Source: Methylobacterium oryzae (GTDB lineage Bacteria; Pseudomonadota; Alphaproteobacteria; Rhizobiales; Beijerinckiaceae). From it: a stretch of DNA of 64,000 bases. Each line of letters begins with the position of its first letter. Within the stretch, counting starts at the first letter, position 1. The notes beneath the pieces are model-generated. The model saw only the letters and a program-made list of their open reading frames with translations, had not been told where the DNA came from and searched no databases. The position numbers were made by a program, and so were the translations under genes. This document shows positions 52,814-61,381 of this stretch, piece after piece. The stretch spans positions 2,427,001-2,491,000 of the forward strand of contig NZ_CP090349.1 in the NCBI RefSeq assembly GCF_021398735.1, written 5' to 3'.

Positions 52814-53677
52814 TCAATGCGCCATCAGCACCGGCATGTCGGCGTGGGCGAGAACGTGGCTGGTGACGCCGCCGAAGATCATCTGGCGCAGGCGGCTCTG
52901 GGTGTAGGCGCCCTTGATGAGAAGATCGCAGCCGAACGCCTTCGCCTCCGCCAGAAAGGTCTCGCCGGGCACGCGCCGGCCGGCCGGCAGGGCCCGGTGC
53001 GACGCGTCCACACCCTCGCAGGCCAGGGCCTGGGCGAGATCCTGCGCGGTCGGGCCCGGCACCATGCCGCCCTCGACGCTGAGCACGAGCACCCGCTCGG
53101 CCCGCCGCAGGAACGGCATCGCGAAAGCCACCGCCCGGGCGGTCTCGGTCGACCCGTTCCAGGCGATGACCACGGCGTCACCGAGGCTGGCCGGTGCCGT
53201 AGGCGGCGCCAGCAGGATCGGGCGGCCGCTCTCGAACAGGGCCGTCTCGAACGTGGTCATGCGCGGGGCGTTGTCGGTGGTGCCGGGACGCCCGACCACC
53301 GTTGCCGAGAACAGCCGCGCGTACTGCCCGAGGAACGCGTCGCCGGTGGGGACGTCCTGTCGCCAGCGGTAGCGCGGTCCGGCATCCGGCACCCGGTCCG
53401 GTATGCAGAGCCCGTCGCGGGCGTGCCGCGGGATGCCGGCGCCGTCCATGAAGGCCACGAAGCGGCCGCCCGCCTCCTCGGCCTCGGCCCGGTCGGCCTC
53501 CTCGTCGCGCAGCCACGTCATGCCGCCGACCATGTCGACCGGCACGTACTCGGCCAGCGCCGGGCGCAGAGACACGCCCTCGATCAGACTGCCGAAGCGC
53601 GTGGCCGCCAGCCGGGTCGTCTCGAAGACGGAGGGCAGGGCGTCGTGCATCGCGACGGGAACGAGCAGGGTCTTCAT
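52814..53677 (-). CDS. Universal stress protein (UspA family)
   Basis: 287 residues. The C-terminal half shows the Usp fold with the nucleotide-binding pattern (DAVVIAWNGSTETARAVAFA early, then DLLIKGAYTQSRLRQMIFGG, SHVLAHADMPVLMAH). The N-terminal half is shorter and degenerate (MKTLLVPVAMHDALPSVFET), so this is a tandem-type Usp. G-2x-G-9x-G(S/T) is recognisable near the end (GAYTQSRLRQMIFGGVTS). Function is presumably in stress adaptation, without a specific target. Confidence 0.83.
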   Translation of the reverse strand: MKTLLVPVAMHDALPSVFETTRLAATRFGSLIEGVSLRPALAEYVPVDMVGGMTWLRDEEADRAEAEEAGGRFVAFMDGAGIPRHARDGLCIPDRVPDAGPRYRWRQDVPTGDAFLGQYARLFSATVVGRPGTTDNAPRMTTFETALFESGRPILLAPPTAPASLGDAVVIAWNGSTETARAVAFAMPFLRRAERVLVLSVEGGMVPGPTAQDLAQALACEGVDASHRALPAGRRVPGETFLAEAKAFGCDLLIKGAYTQSRLRQMIFGGVTSHVLAHADMPVLMAH

Positions 53678-53704
53678 GCTGGCCTTCTCCTCGGGCAGGC
53701 GAGG

Positions 53705-54853
53705 CTAATCCTCCCGGCCGCGCGGTGGAACCGGGGCCGGCACGGCGCGCACACGGTTTTGCGGCGCGCCCGGATCGAGCCGCCTCCGGAGGGCCCGGGT
53801 CAGGGGCCGCTCGACGAGGCGGTGGACCACGAGCGCGGCCGCGGCGCTGCCCGCGAGCATCAGCGCCATGCCGGCCCAGGGATGCAGGGCGGGGGCAAGG
53901 CCGAGCCGGAGCAGCGCCTCGCGCACGAGGCGCAGCGCGAACGGGTGCACGAGGTAGAGGGCGTAGGACGCGTCGCCGAGCGCGACGAGCCCGCGCACGG
54001 GGGACGGCAGCCGCGCGACCGCGGCCGCGTCGCGGGGTGGCCCGAGGGCGGCCGCCACCAGCAGGACGGCCGGCCCGCCGACGAGGAGCGGGCGCAGGAA
54101 CCCGTCGGCCTCGCCGAGACCCGCGAGCACCCGCGCGGCCAGGATCAGCCCCAGCACGCCCAGCACCGCGAGCCCGACCCGCAGGGGGAGGGCCGGCCGG
54201 AACCCCGCGCCCCAGGCGAGGGCGAGACCGGCGCCGGCGGCGAATTCGAGTACGATCGGATCCGACCAGAAGCGCAGCGGCACCGGCAGGCCCGGCACGA
54301 GGGCGCCGACCGCCACGAGGACGGCCAAGCTCCCGCACAGCCACGCGACGGCGCCGCGCCGCCCGAAGCCGAGACCCGCGGCGAAGAGTGCGTAGAAGGC
54401 CGCCTCGTAGTTCAGGGTCCAGCCGAGGCCGTAGAGCGGCTGGACGGTGCCGTCGGGGCGGGCCGCCGGCCAGAACAGGAAGCTCGCCGCGAGGGCGACC
54501 GGGTCGCGCACCAGCGCGGCGGCCTCGCCCAGAAGGTCCGGCCGCGCGAGCGCCAGGACGAGGTAGAGCAGGCTCACCAGCCAGTAGAGGGGCACCACCC
54601 GGGCGACCCGGTGGGCGAGGAAGCGGGCGCGGCCGCCCGACCGGCCCGCGAGCCGGCCGCCGGCATGGACGATGACGAAGCCGGAGATCACGAAGAACAG
54701 GTCGACTCCGCCCCACCAGGGCAGCAGCGTCGCGGGATCGAGCGCCGGGCCGGCGCCCCGGTCAGCGAGGAGGCCCGCCTCGTGCCGCGCGTGATGCCAT
54801 GCCACCATGAGGGCGGCGGCGGCGCGGAGGATCTGGACGGCGACGACGATCAC
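53705..54853 (-). CDS. Acyltransferase 3 family membrane protein (OafA/YrhL type)
   Basis: 382 residues from the GTG at 54853. VQILRAAAALMVAWHHARHE contains the catalytic-type RxxAxxxVxxxH start of the family, WWGGVDLFFVISGFVIVHAG the FFxISGF motif, and FLAHRVARVVPLYWLVSLLY the RxxRxxPxY motif. About ten membrane helices follow; YALYLVHPFALRLVREALL is the conserved YxxYLxH end. Such proteins O-acylate surface glycans, Nod factors or antibiotics. The substrate is unknown. Start uncertain: no good ribosome-binding site. Confidence 0.82.
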   Translation of the reverse strand: MIVVAVQILRAAAALMVAWHHARHEAGLLADRGAGPALDPATLLPWWGGVDLFFVISGFVIVHAGGRLAGRSGGRARFLAHRVARVVPLYWLVSLLYLVLALARPDLLGEAAALVRDPVALAASFLFWPAARPDGTVQPLYGLGWTLNYEAAFYALFAAGLGFGRRGAVAWLCGSLAVLVAVGALVPGLPVPLRFWSDPIVLEFAAGAGLALAWGAGFRPALPLRVGLAVLGVLGLILAARVLAGLGEADGFLRPLLVGGPAVLLVAAALGPPRDAAAVARLPSPVRGLVALGDASYALYLVHPFALRLVREALLRLGLAPALHPWAGMALMLAGSAAAALVVHRLVERPLTRALRRRLDPGAPQNRVRAVPAPVPPRGRED

Positions 54854-55175
54854 GGGCTGCCCGCGCGCGTCGCGCTTCGAGCCCTGCCCGGAGGTGCGGC
54901 CGGAAGGACCCACCCGCCGAGGCCACCGTCCCGGACGAGCGCGATCGGCATCCTGCGGGATCCACCGAGAGGGCACGCGCGCCGGATTAGATCCGCTCGG
55001 GAACCGTATTGTCCGATGCGAAAACGGCAGGAACCATAAGCCGATAGCCTCGTTGACGGACCAATTCGCGAACCCGCCGGCTCCGAGTTGCCTGCGACGT
55101 CGTCTGCCGAGGCGTCCGTGCTGCACATGCGGCGTCCTTCCGCGGTTCGCGTGCCCATCTCGAACAGAGGTCCCG
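54854..55175. other. 322-base divergent intergenic region
   Basis: Between the acyltransferase (minus) and the DUF4142-like gene (plus). No gene is supported. A TTGACG at 55053-55058 could be a -35 box, without a convincing -10. The stretch from about 55003 to 55075 is less GC-rich than its surroundings and is the likeliest promoter area. Confidence 0.5.
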
Positions 55176-55877
55176 ATGCTGAAGAACTACGCTGCCGCGT
55201 CCGCGCTCGTCCTGGCGCTGTCGACCCCGGCCATGGCCCAGAGCGCCAACGACTTCCGCATGCAGTCGATGCAGGCGAACGCCTTCGAGATCCAGTCCTC
55301 GCAGATCGCCCTGTCCAAGTCGCGCAACCCGCGCATCCGCTCCTACGCCCAGGAGGTGCTCCGTGACCACCGCGCCGCCAACGTCGCCCTGGCCGGCGGC
55401 CAGATGAACGGCGTCGCCGGCGATCCGGGCCTCGGTGGCCTGGTCACCGCCCCGATCGCGGTGGCGGGCAGCGCCGTGGGCGCCGGCGTCGGCGCGGCGA
55501 CCGGCGTGGTCGGCGGCACCCTGGCGGGCGGCCCGGTCGGCGGCCTCGAGGGCGCGGGTGCCGGCGCGGCGCGCGGCGCCGCCGCGGGTGGCCAGATCGG
55601 CCGCGGCGACGTGATGGCGACCGGCGCCTCGACGATCGTCCCGCCGAACCCGGAGCAGCAGGCGATGCTGGCCCAGCTCTCGGCCGCCCCGGCCGGCGCC
55701 CGCTTCGACCGCCTGTACGCGTCGCAGCAGATCCAGGCCCATCAGATGACCATCGCGATGACCCAGGCCTACGCTCAGGGCGGCCCGAACCCGGCCCTGC
55801 GCAACTACGCCCAGCAGGCCCTGCCGGCCCTGCAGATGCACCTGCAGCAGGCCGAGCGTCTCCCGGGCGCCATGTAA
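55176..55877 (+). CDS. DUF4142-like secreted protein with Gly-rich insertion
   Basis: 233 residues. Signal peptide MLKNYAAASALVLALSTPAM-AQ; then NDFRMQSMQANAFEIQSSQI and SRNPRIRSYAQEVLRDHRAA, the first helices of the DUF4142 ferritin-like bundle. Residues about 70-150 are a Gly/Ala-rich stretch (VGAGVGAATGVVGGTLAGGP) resembling a glycine-zipper; the bundle resumes with QQAMLAQLSAAPAGARFDRL, YASQQIQAHQMTIAMTQAYA and NYAQQALPALQMHLQQAERL. So one helical domain is split. Probable periplasmic protein. Two hairpins follow the stop. Confidence 0.78.
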   Translation: MLKNYAAASALVLALSTPAMAQSANDFRMQSMQANAFEIQSSQIALSKSRNPRIRSYAQEVLRDHRAANVALAGGQMNGVAGDPGLGGLVTAPIAVAGSAVGAGVGAATGVVGGTLAGGPVGGLEGAGAGAARGAAAGGQIGRGDVMATGASTIVPPNPEQQAMLAQLSAAPAGARFDRLYASQQIQAHQMTIAMTQAYAQGGPNPALRNYAQQALPALQMHLQQAERLPGAM

Positions 55878-55895
55878 GCGGCACGGACTTCGACG

Positions 55896-55952
55896 GCCCG
55901 GCCTCGGCCGGGCCGAACGAGAAGGCGGCGGGCGCGAGCCCGCCGCCTTTCT
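55896..55952. terminator. Tandem terminator hairpins after the DUF4142-like gene
   Basis: GGCCCGGC-CTCG-GCCGGGCC (55896-55915) is followed by GGCGGCGGGC-GCGA-GCCCGCCGCC (55924-55947) and TTTCTC. The second has extra pairing (GAGAA/TTCTC) outside the stem, so it may work in both directions between convergent genes. Confidence 0.7.
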
Positions 55953-56096
55953 CATGTCGATGGCTGTTCGAGCCAGGATGATCGCCGGCCGACCGCGGCG
56001 AACGACCTTCGCGGACGCGCCGCGCCGGCGCGTCCCAGCATCATCGGATCCGGGACCGGCCGACCGGTCCCGAATCTCAGCGCCCGCGCCGTGCGC

Positions 56097-56762
56097 TCAC
56101 TCGCACGCGATGGCGGCGACGGAACGGACCGACTGGCCGGTCGTGTCGATCGGCGGCTTGAACTCGCCGGACTGCGGATCGCGCACCAGCAGGGAGCCGC
56201 TGGCCACGCCGAAATGCGCGCCGTGGATCTCGAGGCGGCCGTCGTCGACCCGCTCCTTCACGAACGGGAAGGTCAGCAGGTTCTCCATGCTCTGGACGAC
56301 CACGGCATGTTCCAGCTTGGTCAGGTAGTTCGGCGCGGCGGGATCGCCGGCCTTGTCCTCGGCCTGACCCACGAGCGAGACCCACTTGCCGATGAAGTCG
56401 CCGGGCGAGAGCGGCTTCGCCTTGTTGGCCCAGGCCTTGATGCCGCCGCAGGTGGCATGCCCGAGGACGACGATGTGCTTCACCTCCAGGGCCTGGACGG
56501 CGAATTCCAGGGCCGCCGAGGTGCCGTGATACTGGCCGTCCGGCTGGTAGACCGGCACGAGGTTGGCGACGTTGCGGATCGTGAACAGCTCGCCCGGGCC
56601 GGCATTGAAGATCGCGCTGGGCGAGACCCGGCTGTCGCAGCAGCTGATGACAAGGATCTCCGGATTCTGCGTCGAGGCGAGCTGCGCGAAGCGCCGACGC
56701 TCGGTCGGGAAGCGGTCGAGGAGGAAGGACCGGTAGCCTTCGGTCAGGTAGACGGGGAACAT
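56097..56762 (-). CDS. Carbonic anhydrase (beta class)
   Basis: 221 residues. Zinc ligands C42, H102 and C105 with D43-R45 dyad (ISCCDSRVSPSAIF, VVLGHATCGG). GTSAALEFAVQALEVKHIVV is typical. Interconverts CO2 and bicarbonate; in a methylotroph this supports carboxylation in the serine and ethylmalonyl-CoA routes. Start ATG at 56762; upstream extension of the frame lacks support. The C-terminus carries an additional tail (GQSVRSVAAIACE). Confidence 0.92.
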   Translation of the reverse strand: MFPVYLTEGYRSFLLDRFPTERRRFAQLASTQNPEILVISCCDSRVSPSAIFNAGPGELFTIRNVANLVPVYQPDGQYHGTSAALEFAVQALEVKHIVVLGHATCGGIKAWANKAKPLSPGDFIGKWVSLVGQAEDKAGDPAAPNYLTKLEHAVVVQSMENLLTFPFVKERVDDGRLEIHGAHFGVASGSLLVRDPQSGEFKPPIDTTGQSVRSVAAIACE

Positions 56763-56806
56763 AAAGTCGTCTCCAGTTAGACAAATCCGCGACAGCGGGA
56801 GTGAAA

Positions 56807-57322
56807 TCAAAGTCCTCGCCAAGCAAGAACGCGCGGCTGGGCCGGAATAGTCCCGCGCGCGAGGTCCGACGCCAGATCCGCGAGACCGGCCGGCTCGACG
56901 TGCTCACCGCTAGCGCGCAACTCGTCGAGCGGCCACCAGCGCGTCCCGATCAGCGGGTTGTCCTCGGTCTCGGCGAGCCGGCTCGTGTCGACCCGGTCGT
57001 CGGGCAGGCGGACGAGGAAGTAGCGCTCCCGGGCGTCCCGTGCCTGACGGAACAGGTGGAACGGGCCGTCGCAGGCCGCGACCTGCGGGCCGATCGCGGC
57101 GTCGCCCCGGCCGATCTCCTCCTCGAGTTCCCGCCGGCAGGCGGTGACGTGGTCCTCGCCGGGCTCAAGGCCGCCGCCGGGCATGAACCAGAACCGGAGC
57201 GGCGCCCCGTCCGGCCCCCTCGCGTGGACCGACGTGTAGGCGATGAGCAGGATCCGGTCCCGCGGATCGAGGACGATCGCGCGGGCGATGTGTCGGACGG
57301 GCAGGGGGTTCGCGGCGCTCAT
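56807..57322 (-). CDS. Nudix hydrolase
   Basis: 171 residues from ATG at 57322 (MSAANPLPVRHIARAIVLDP). The Nudix box appears as GGGLEPGEDHVTACRRELEE-EIG, with REx2EE intact. It has a WWPLDELRASGEHVEPAGLA end typical of general (d)NTP/dinucleotide hydrolases. Substrate unknown. It lies 44 bases upstream of the carbonic anhydrase on the same strand. Confidence 0.83.
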   Translation of the reverse strand: MSAANPLPVRHIARAIVLDPRDRILLIAYTSVHARGPDGAPLRFWFMPGGGLEPGEDHVTACRRELEEEIGRGDAAIGPQVAACDGPFHLFRQARDARERYFLVRLPDDRVDTSRLAETEDNPLIGTRWWPLDELRASGEHVEPAGLADLASDLARGTIPAQPRVLAWRGL

Positions 57323-57434
57323 GCAGCCAGAGCTAGAGCGCGCGTCGGGGACGGACACCGGCCGCGCGCGCGCCTGCGTGCAAAACAGCACGTTGCGGTC
57401 GCCGACGCGCCCGGCGGAGGTGCGGGGCGCCGGT

Positions 57435-58178
57435 TCAGGACGGCGGGCGGGGCGCCGGTGCCCAGATCACGACGGGGAGCCGGAAGGCGTCGCGCTCGGG
57501 CGGATCCGGCAGCGGCACGGCCTGTCCGAGGCTTATGTCGCGGGCCACCACGAGGGCGGCCAGCGCGTCGAGATGGTCGTCCTCCGGAACGCCCTTGACC
57601 CGGGACCCGATCAGCGCGTCCGGCAGGCCCGCCGCTGCGAGGAGCGCCCGCCGGAGGTCCAGCCCCTCGCGGGCGCGCCTGCCCTTCTTGGGCAAGCCGA
57701 GCGGCCGGCCGCCGTTGAGGGCGTGGAAGGCCACCTCGGGATGGACCTCGTGGACCCGCGCGCGCGCCTCCGGGCGCTCCCGCAGGAGCGTGTCGACCGC
57801 GCGGACGTAGCGGAAGATGTTGTAGCCCTGGATCGACGGCGCGAAGGGCGGGTCGCTCGCGGCCCGCGAGGCGGCCTTCGCGGCGGCGTAGTCGGGGGCG
57901 TAGACCGCGCTCCGCGGCGGCATCGGGAACACCGAGGCCCGCGCCGGCCCGAGCCGGGCGCGCGCGGCCCGGTCGGCGCCGCGGCCGCCGCCGGTGATCC
58001 GGTCGGGCAGCCCGATCGGCACGTCGATCCCGACGATGCCGGGCCGCTCCGGCGCGTCGAGGAGCGCGGCGACGTCGGGGAACAGGGCGCAGCGGTGCCG
58101 GTCGGGGTCGTCGAGGTCGAGGAGCGCGCCCGCCCAGGCGCCGCGGCAGCCGTCCAGTCCCGCGATCCAGCGCGCCAT
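57435..58178 (-). CDS. DUF429 family protein (RNase H-like fold)
   Basis: 247 residues. GLDGCRGAWAGALLDLDDPD, IVGIDVPIGLPDRITGGGRG, SVFPMPPRSAVYAPDYAAAK, RARVHEVHPEVAFHALNGG and DDHLDALAALVVARDISLG are the DUF429 signatures; D8 and D52-type aspartates plus E and D near the end form an RNase H-like metal site. The family is predicted to be nuclease-like, with no confirmed activity. Divergent from the citrate lyase-like gene. Confidence 0.85.
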   Translation of the reverse strand: MARWIAGLDGCRGAWAGALLDLDDPDRHRCALFPDVAALLDAPERPGIVGIDVPIGLPDRITGGGRGADRAARARLGPARASVFPMPPRSAVYAPDYAAAKAASRAASDPPFAPSIQGYNIFRYVRAVDTLLRERPEARARVHEVHPEVAFHALNGGRPLGLPKKGRRAREGLDLRRALLAAAGLPDALIGSRVKGVPEDDHLDALAALVVARDISLGQAVPLPDPPERDAFRLPVVIWAPAPRPPS

Positions 58179-58291
58179 GCCATTCCCCCGCCGCGGTGCG
58201 TGCGGCCGCCGTTCCGGCCCGCGTTCTTGCCGGGATGCGCGCGGAAAGCTATCCGCGTCGCCGAGGGCGCCGCCGGCCCGGGAGAAGCGTG

Positions 58292-59173
58292 ATGAGCGAG
58301 ATCCGTCCCCGTCGCAGCGTGCTGGCGATGCCGGGCTCCAACGCCCGGGCGCTGGAGAAGGCGCGGTCGCTCCCCGCCGACGTGATCCTGATCGACCTCG
58401 AGGACGGCACCGCCCCCGCCGCGAAGGCGGCGGCCCGCGCCCAGGTCGCCACCGCGGTCGCCGCGCGGGGCTTCGGCCCGCGCGAGGTCGTGGTCCGCAT
58501 CAACCCGCCGGAGACCGAGGACGGCGAGGCCGACCTCGTGGCGCTCGCGCCGGCCGCCCCGGACGCGATCCTAGTGCCGAAGGTCCGGACCTCCGACGCG
58601 CTGATCGCCGTGGGCTCCCGCCTGCGCCGCCTCGGCGCGCCCCTGGCGACGCGGGTCTGGGCGATGATCGAGACGCCGATGGCGGTGGTGAACGCCGCCG
58701 AGATCGCGGGCGCGGCCCGGGACGTGGACGGCCGGCTCGGCGCCCTGGTGATCGGCCCGAACGACCTGCTGAAGGCGTCGCGGATCCGGCCGCCGGGGCG
58801 GGCCGCCCTGCTGCCCTGGCTGATGAACGTCCTGGCTGCCGCCCGGGCCTACGAGATCGAGGCGATCGACGGCGTGTTCACCGACCTCGAGGACGCGACC
58901 GGGTTCGAGGCCGAGTGCGCGCAGGGCCGCGACCTCGGCTTCGACGGCAAGATGCTGATCCACCCGAGCCAGATCGGCCCGGCCAACGCCGCCTTCGGGC
59001 CGGATGCCGAGGAGATCGCGCAGGCCCGCCGGCTGATGGACGTGTTCGACGCGCCGGAGAACCGCGAGCGCGGGGTCATCGCGGTGGACGGCAAGATGGT
59101 CGAGCGCCTCCACATCGAGGCCGCCCGGCGGACGCTCGCCATGGCCGAGGCGATCGCGCGGATGACCGCGTGA
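58292..59173 (+). CDS. CitE/HpcH-HpaI family CoA-ester lyase
   Basis: 293 residues. RRSVLAMPGSNARALEKARS is the CitE-type N-terminus, DVILIDLEDGTAPAAKAAAR contains the metal-binding D and E, VWAMIETPMAVVNAAEIAGA the catalytic glutamate, and GFDGKMLIHPSQIGPANAAF the conserved K-x-x-I-H-P motif. It cleaves or forms CoA thioesters such as citramalyl- or malyl-CoA. Methylobacterium malyl-CoA lyase is larger and elsewhere, so this is a paralogue of unknown substrate. It overlaps the dUTPase start by 4 bases. Confidence 0.85.
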   Translation: MSEIRPRRSVLAMPGSNARALEKARSLPADVILIDLEDGTAPAAKAAARAQVATAVAARGFGPREVVVRINPPETEDGEADLVALAPAAPDAILVPKVRTSDALIAVGSRLRRLGAPLATRVWAMIETPMAVVNAAEIAGAARDVDGRLGALVIGPNDLLKASRIRPPGRAALLPWLMNVLAAARAYEIEAIDGVFTDLEDATGFEAECAQGRDLGFDGKMLIHPSQIGPANAAFGPDAEEIAQARRLMDVFDAPENRERGVIAVDGKMVERLHIEAARRTLAMAEAIARMTA

Positions 59174-59640
59174 GCGACCTGCCGGAGGTCGGGCTGCGGC
59201 TGCTCGACCCGCGCCTGCCGGGCTGGGGCTTCCCGCGCTGGGGTTCGTCGGCCGCGGCCGGCCTCGACCTGCACGCCTGCCTCGACGCGCCCCTGGAGTT
59301 GCAGCCTCAGGGGAAGGCGGTCCTGATCCCGGCGGGGGTCAGCGTGCTGATCCGCGATCCCGCCTGGTGCGGGCTGATCTTCCCGCGCTCGGGCCGCGGA
59401 CACCGGGACGGACTGGTGCTCGGCAACGGCACCGGTGTGATCGACGCGGATTACGAGGGTCCGCTGCTGGTCTCCGCCTGGAATCGCGACGCATCCGAGC
59501 CCGTGCGGATCGAGCCGGGCGAGCGGATCGCGCAGCTCGTCTTCACGCGGATCACGCGGCCGGCGCTGACTGTGCTGGAGGGCGCGCCCGGCCCCGGCTC
59601 GGAGCGGGGCGCGGGCGGGTTCGGGTCGAGCGGGCGCTAG
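59170..59640 (+). CDS. dut: dUTP diphosphatase-like protein
   Basis: 156 residues from the GTG at 59170. The five dUTPase motifs are traceable: AGLDLHA; PRSGRGHRDGLVLGNGTGVI; DADYEGPLLVSAWN; GERIAQLVF; GAGGFGSSGR at the C-terminus. The last motif lacks the leading arginine in some comparisons (RGAGGFGSSG is present here). It hydrolyses dUTP to dUMP, complementing the dCTP deaminase at 26.8 kb. Translationally coupled to the CitE-like gene. Confidence 0.88.
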   Translation: MSDLPEVGLRLLDPRLPGWGFPRWGSSAAAGLDLHACLDAPLELQPQGKAVLIPAGVSVLIRDPAWCGLIFPRSGRGHRDGLVLGNGTGVIDADYEGPLLVSAWNRDASEPVRIEPGERIAQLVFTRITRPALTVLEGAPGPGSERGAGGFGSSGR

Positions 59641-59649
59641 CGCGCCCTC

Positions 59650-59741
59650 TGTCATCACGAGCGGAGCGAAGCGACCCAGGGCAGCGCGACATTGCCAGGC
59701 GTGGCGCTGCCTGGATTGCTTCGCTCCGCTCGCAAAGACGG
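59650..59741. repeat. Dispersed intergenic repeat, copy 2 (92 bp)
   Basis: Same element as 1110-1201: CGAGCGGAGCGAAGCGACCC on the left and ATTGCTTCGCTCCGCTCG on the right, with CGCAAAGACGG beyond it in both copies. The arms are nearly identical, the centre differs. Here too it lies between convergent genes (dut and the ATPase). Confidence 0.82.
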
Positions 59742-59797
59742 CGCGGCCGACGCCATCAACCAGGACGCGGATGACGACAGGAGCTCGGCGGCGCCCC

Positions 59798-60673
59798 TCA
59801 GTCCAGCGTCTTGCCGAGCCGCCCGGCTAGGTCCTGGATGAACTGGAACGCGGTCCGTCCCGAGCGCGAGCCGCGGGTGGTGGCCCATTCCAGGGATTCG
59901 GCGCGCAGCTGGTCCGGCGCCACGGCGAGGCCGTAGCGGTCGGCGTAGGCGCGGATCATCGCTAGGTACTCGTCCTGGCTGCACTTGTGGAAACCGAGCC
60001 AGAGGCCGAACCGGTCCGAGAGCGAGACCTTCTCCTCCACCGCCTCGCCGGGGTTGATGGCGGTCGAGCGCTCGTTCTCCACCATGTCGCGGGCGAGCAG
60101 GTGGCGGCGGTTCGATGTGGCGTAGAATAGCACGTTCCCCGGCCGCCCCTCGATGCCGCCGTCGAGCGCCGTCTTGAGCGACTTGTACGAGGTGTCGTCG
60201 GCGTCGAAGGAGAGGTCGTCGCAGTAGACGAGCCAGCGGTGCGGGTCCGGCCGCAGCAGGGCCATCAGGTCGGGCAGCGCCTCGATGTCCTCGCGGTGGA
60301 TCTCGACGAGCTTCATCGGCAGGCTGCCGGCGGGCCGACGGGCGTTGATCTCGGCGTGGGCCGCCTTGACCAGCGAGGACTTGCCCATGCCGCGGGCGCC
60401 CCACAGCAGGGCGTTGTTGGCCGGCAGGCCGCGGGCGAAGCGCTCGGTGTTCTCCACCAGGGTGTCGCGCGCCCGGTCGATGCCGGTGAGCAGGCCCATC
60501 TCCACCCGGGCCACCTGCGGCACCGGGGTCAGCCGGCGCTCGGGCCCCCACAGGAACGCGTCGGCAGCGCTCGGGTCGAAGGCTGGCGGGACGGCGGGCG
60601 CGGTCCGCTCCAGCGCGGTGGCGATGCGCTCCAGGAGCGGCATCAGGGTGTCGAGGGTGGCGGGGCTCGTCAT
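59798..60673 (-). CDS. AAA-type ATPase, DUF815 family
   Basis: 291 residues. Walker A is LLWGARGMGKSSLVKAAHAE (GARGMGKSS); Walker B-like segment WLVYCDDLSFDADDTSYKSL; sensor region FYATSNRRHLLARDMVENER and ATTRGSRSGRTAFQFIQDLA. These match DUF815, a predicted AAA+ ATPase of unknown role. The N-terminal 85 residues form a separate helical region. Single gene, followed by a repeat. Confidence 0.85.
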   Translation of the reverse strand: MTSPATLDTLMPLLERIATALERTAPAVPPAFDPSAADAFLWGPERRLTPVPQVARVEMGLLTGIDRARDTLVENTERFARGLPANNALLWGARGMGKSSLVKAAHAEINARRPAGSLPMKLVEIHREDIEALPDLMALLRPDPHRWLVYCDDLSFDADDTSYKSLKTALDGGIEGRPGNVLFYATSNRRHLLARDMVENERSTAINPGEAVEEKVSLSDRFGLWLGFHKCSQDEYLAMIRAYADRYGLAVAPDQLRAESLEWATTRGSRSGRTAFQFIQDLAGRLGKTLD

Positions 60674-60840
60674 CGGATCGGGGGGTTCGCGTGCGGGTAG
60701 GTCAGGCGGCCGGTTCTACGGGGAAGAACCGGGGAAATCATCCGTTTCCGGACGCATGGCGCGGTCCTCCCGAACGCGAACCGGGATCGAGCGTTGGTAT
60801 ACCCGGCCGGTCGCGCCGAAACGTCCTCCGGGGAGTATCG

Positions 60841-61284
60841 ATGGAAGCGGAACCGACGATCCGGATCACCCAGGTCGCGGATTACGTCTTCACGGTCGAT
60901 TTCAGCGCGGCCCTCCCGGCGCTGCGCACCGACGAGGCGCCCCCGATCGGCGACGGGACCGGGCCGTTTCCCGAGCAGCTCCTGATCTCCGGCGTCGCGA
61001 ACTGCCTCTGCGCCAGCCTCGTCTTCGCCCTGGGCAAGTTCCGCCAGGACGCGCGCGGCGTCGCGGCCGAGGCGTCCTGCCGGGTGGAGCGCAACGCCGG
61101 AGGGCGGCTGCGCCTGACCGGGATCGGCGTCCACATCCAGCTCGGCGCCGCCGCCGCCGACATGCCGCGGATCGACCGGGTGCTGGAGCAGTTCGAGCGG
61201 TTCTGCACCGTCTCGGAGAGCGTGAAGGCCGGGATTCCGGTCGCCGTGTCGGTGGCCGACCGCCACGGCACGCGCCTGAAATGA
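60841..61284 (+). CDS. OsmC family protein
   Basis: 147 residues from ATG 60841. PFPEQLLISGVANCLCASLV carries the first reactive cysteine region (ANCLC), and RIDRVLEQFERFCTVSESVK the second (FCTVS), the OsmC/Ohr pattern for organic-peroxide reduction. N-terminal strands VADYVFTVDFSAALPALRTD replace the usual YxVxV. Whether it is OsmC- or YhfA-like is unclear. Confidence 0.8.
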   Translation: MEAEPTIRITQVADYVFTVDFSAALPALRTDEAPPIGDGTGPFPEQLLISGVANCLCASLVFALGKFRQDARGVAAEASCRVERNAGGRLRLTGIGVHIQLGAAAADMPRIDRVLEQFERFCTVSESVKAGIPVAVSVADRHGTRLK

Positions 61285-61334
61285 CGCGCGTCGGGGAAAG
61301 ATCGGCCGCCCGGCGCATTGCCGCAGCACCGAAC

Positions 61335-61361
61335 GGCCGCGATGGCCGCAATGGCCGCAAT
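61335..61361. repeat. Three tandem 9-bp units (GGCCGCAAT)
   Basis: GGCCGCGAT followed by two perfect GGCCGCAAT units, just upstream of the SnoaL-like gene. A candidate slippage site in a short intergenic gap; no evident function. Confidence 0.7.
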
Positions 61362-61381
61362 GCCCGGAGTGAGGAGACGCC

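Noticed and set aside
53725..54675. Long Arg/Pro-rich plus-strand frame opposite the acyltransferase
   Set aside because: Mirror of a membrane protein gene; composition is typical of antisense frames in GC-rich DNA.
55896..55952. Attachment site or integron-like palindrome
   Set aside because: The two hairpins are better explained as terminators between convergent genes; no integrase or tRNA is nearby.
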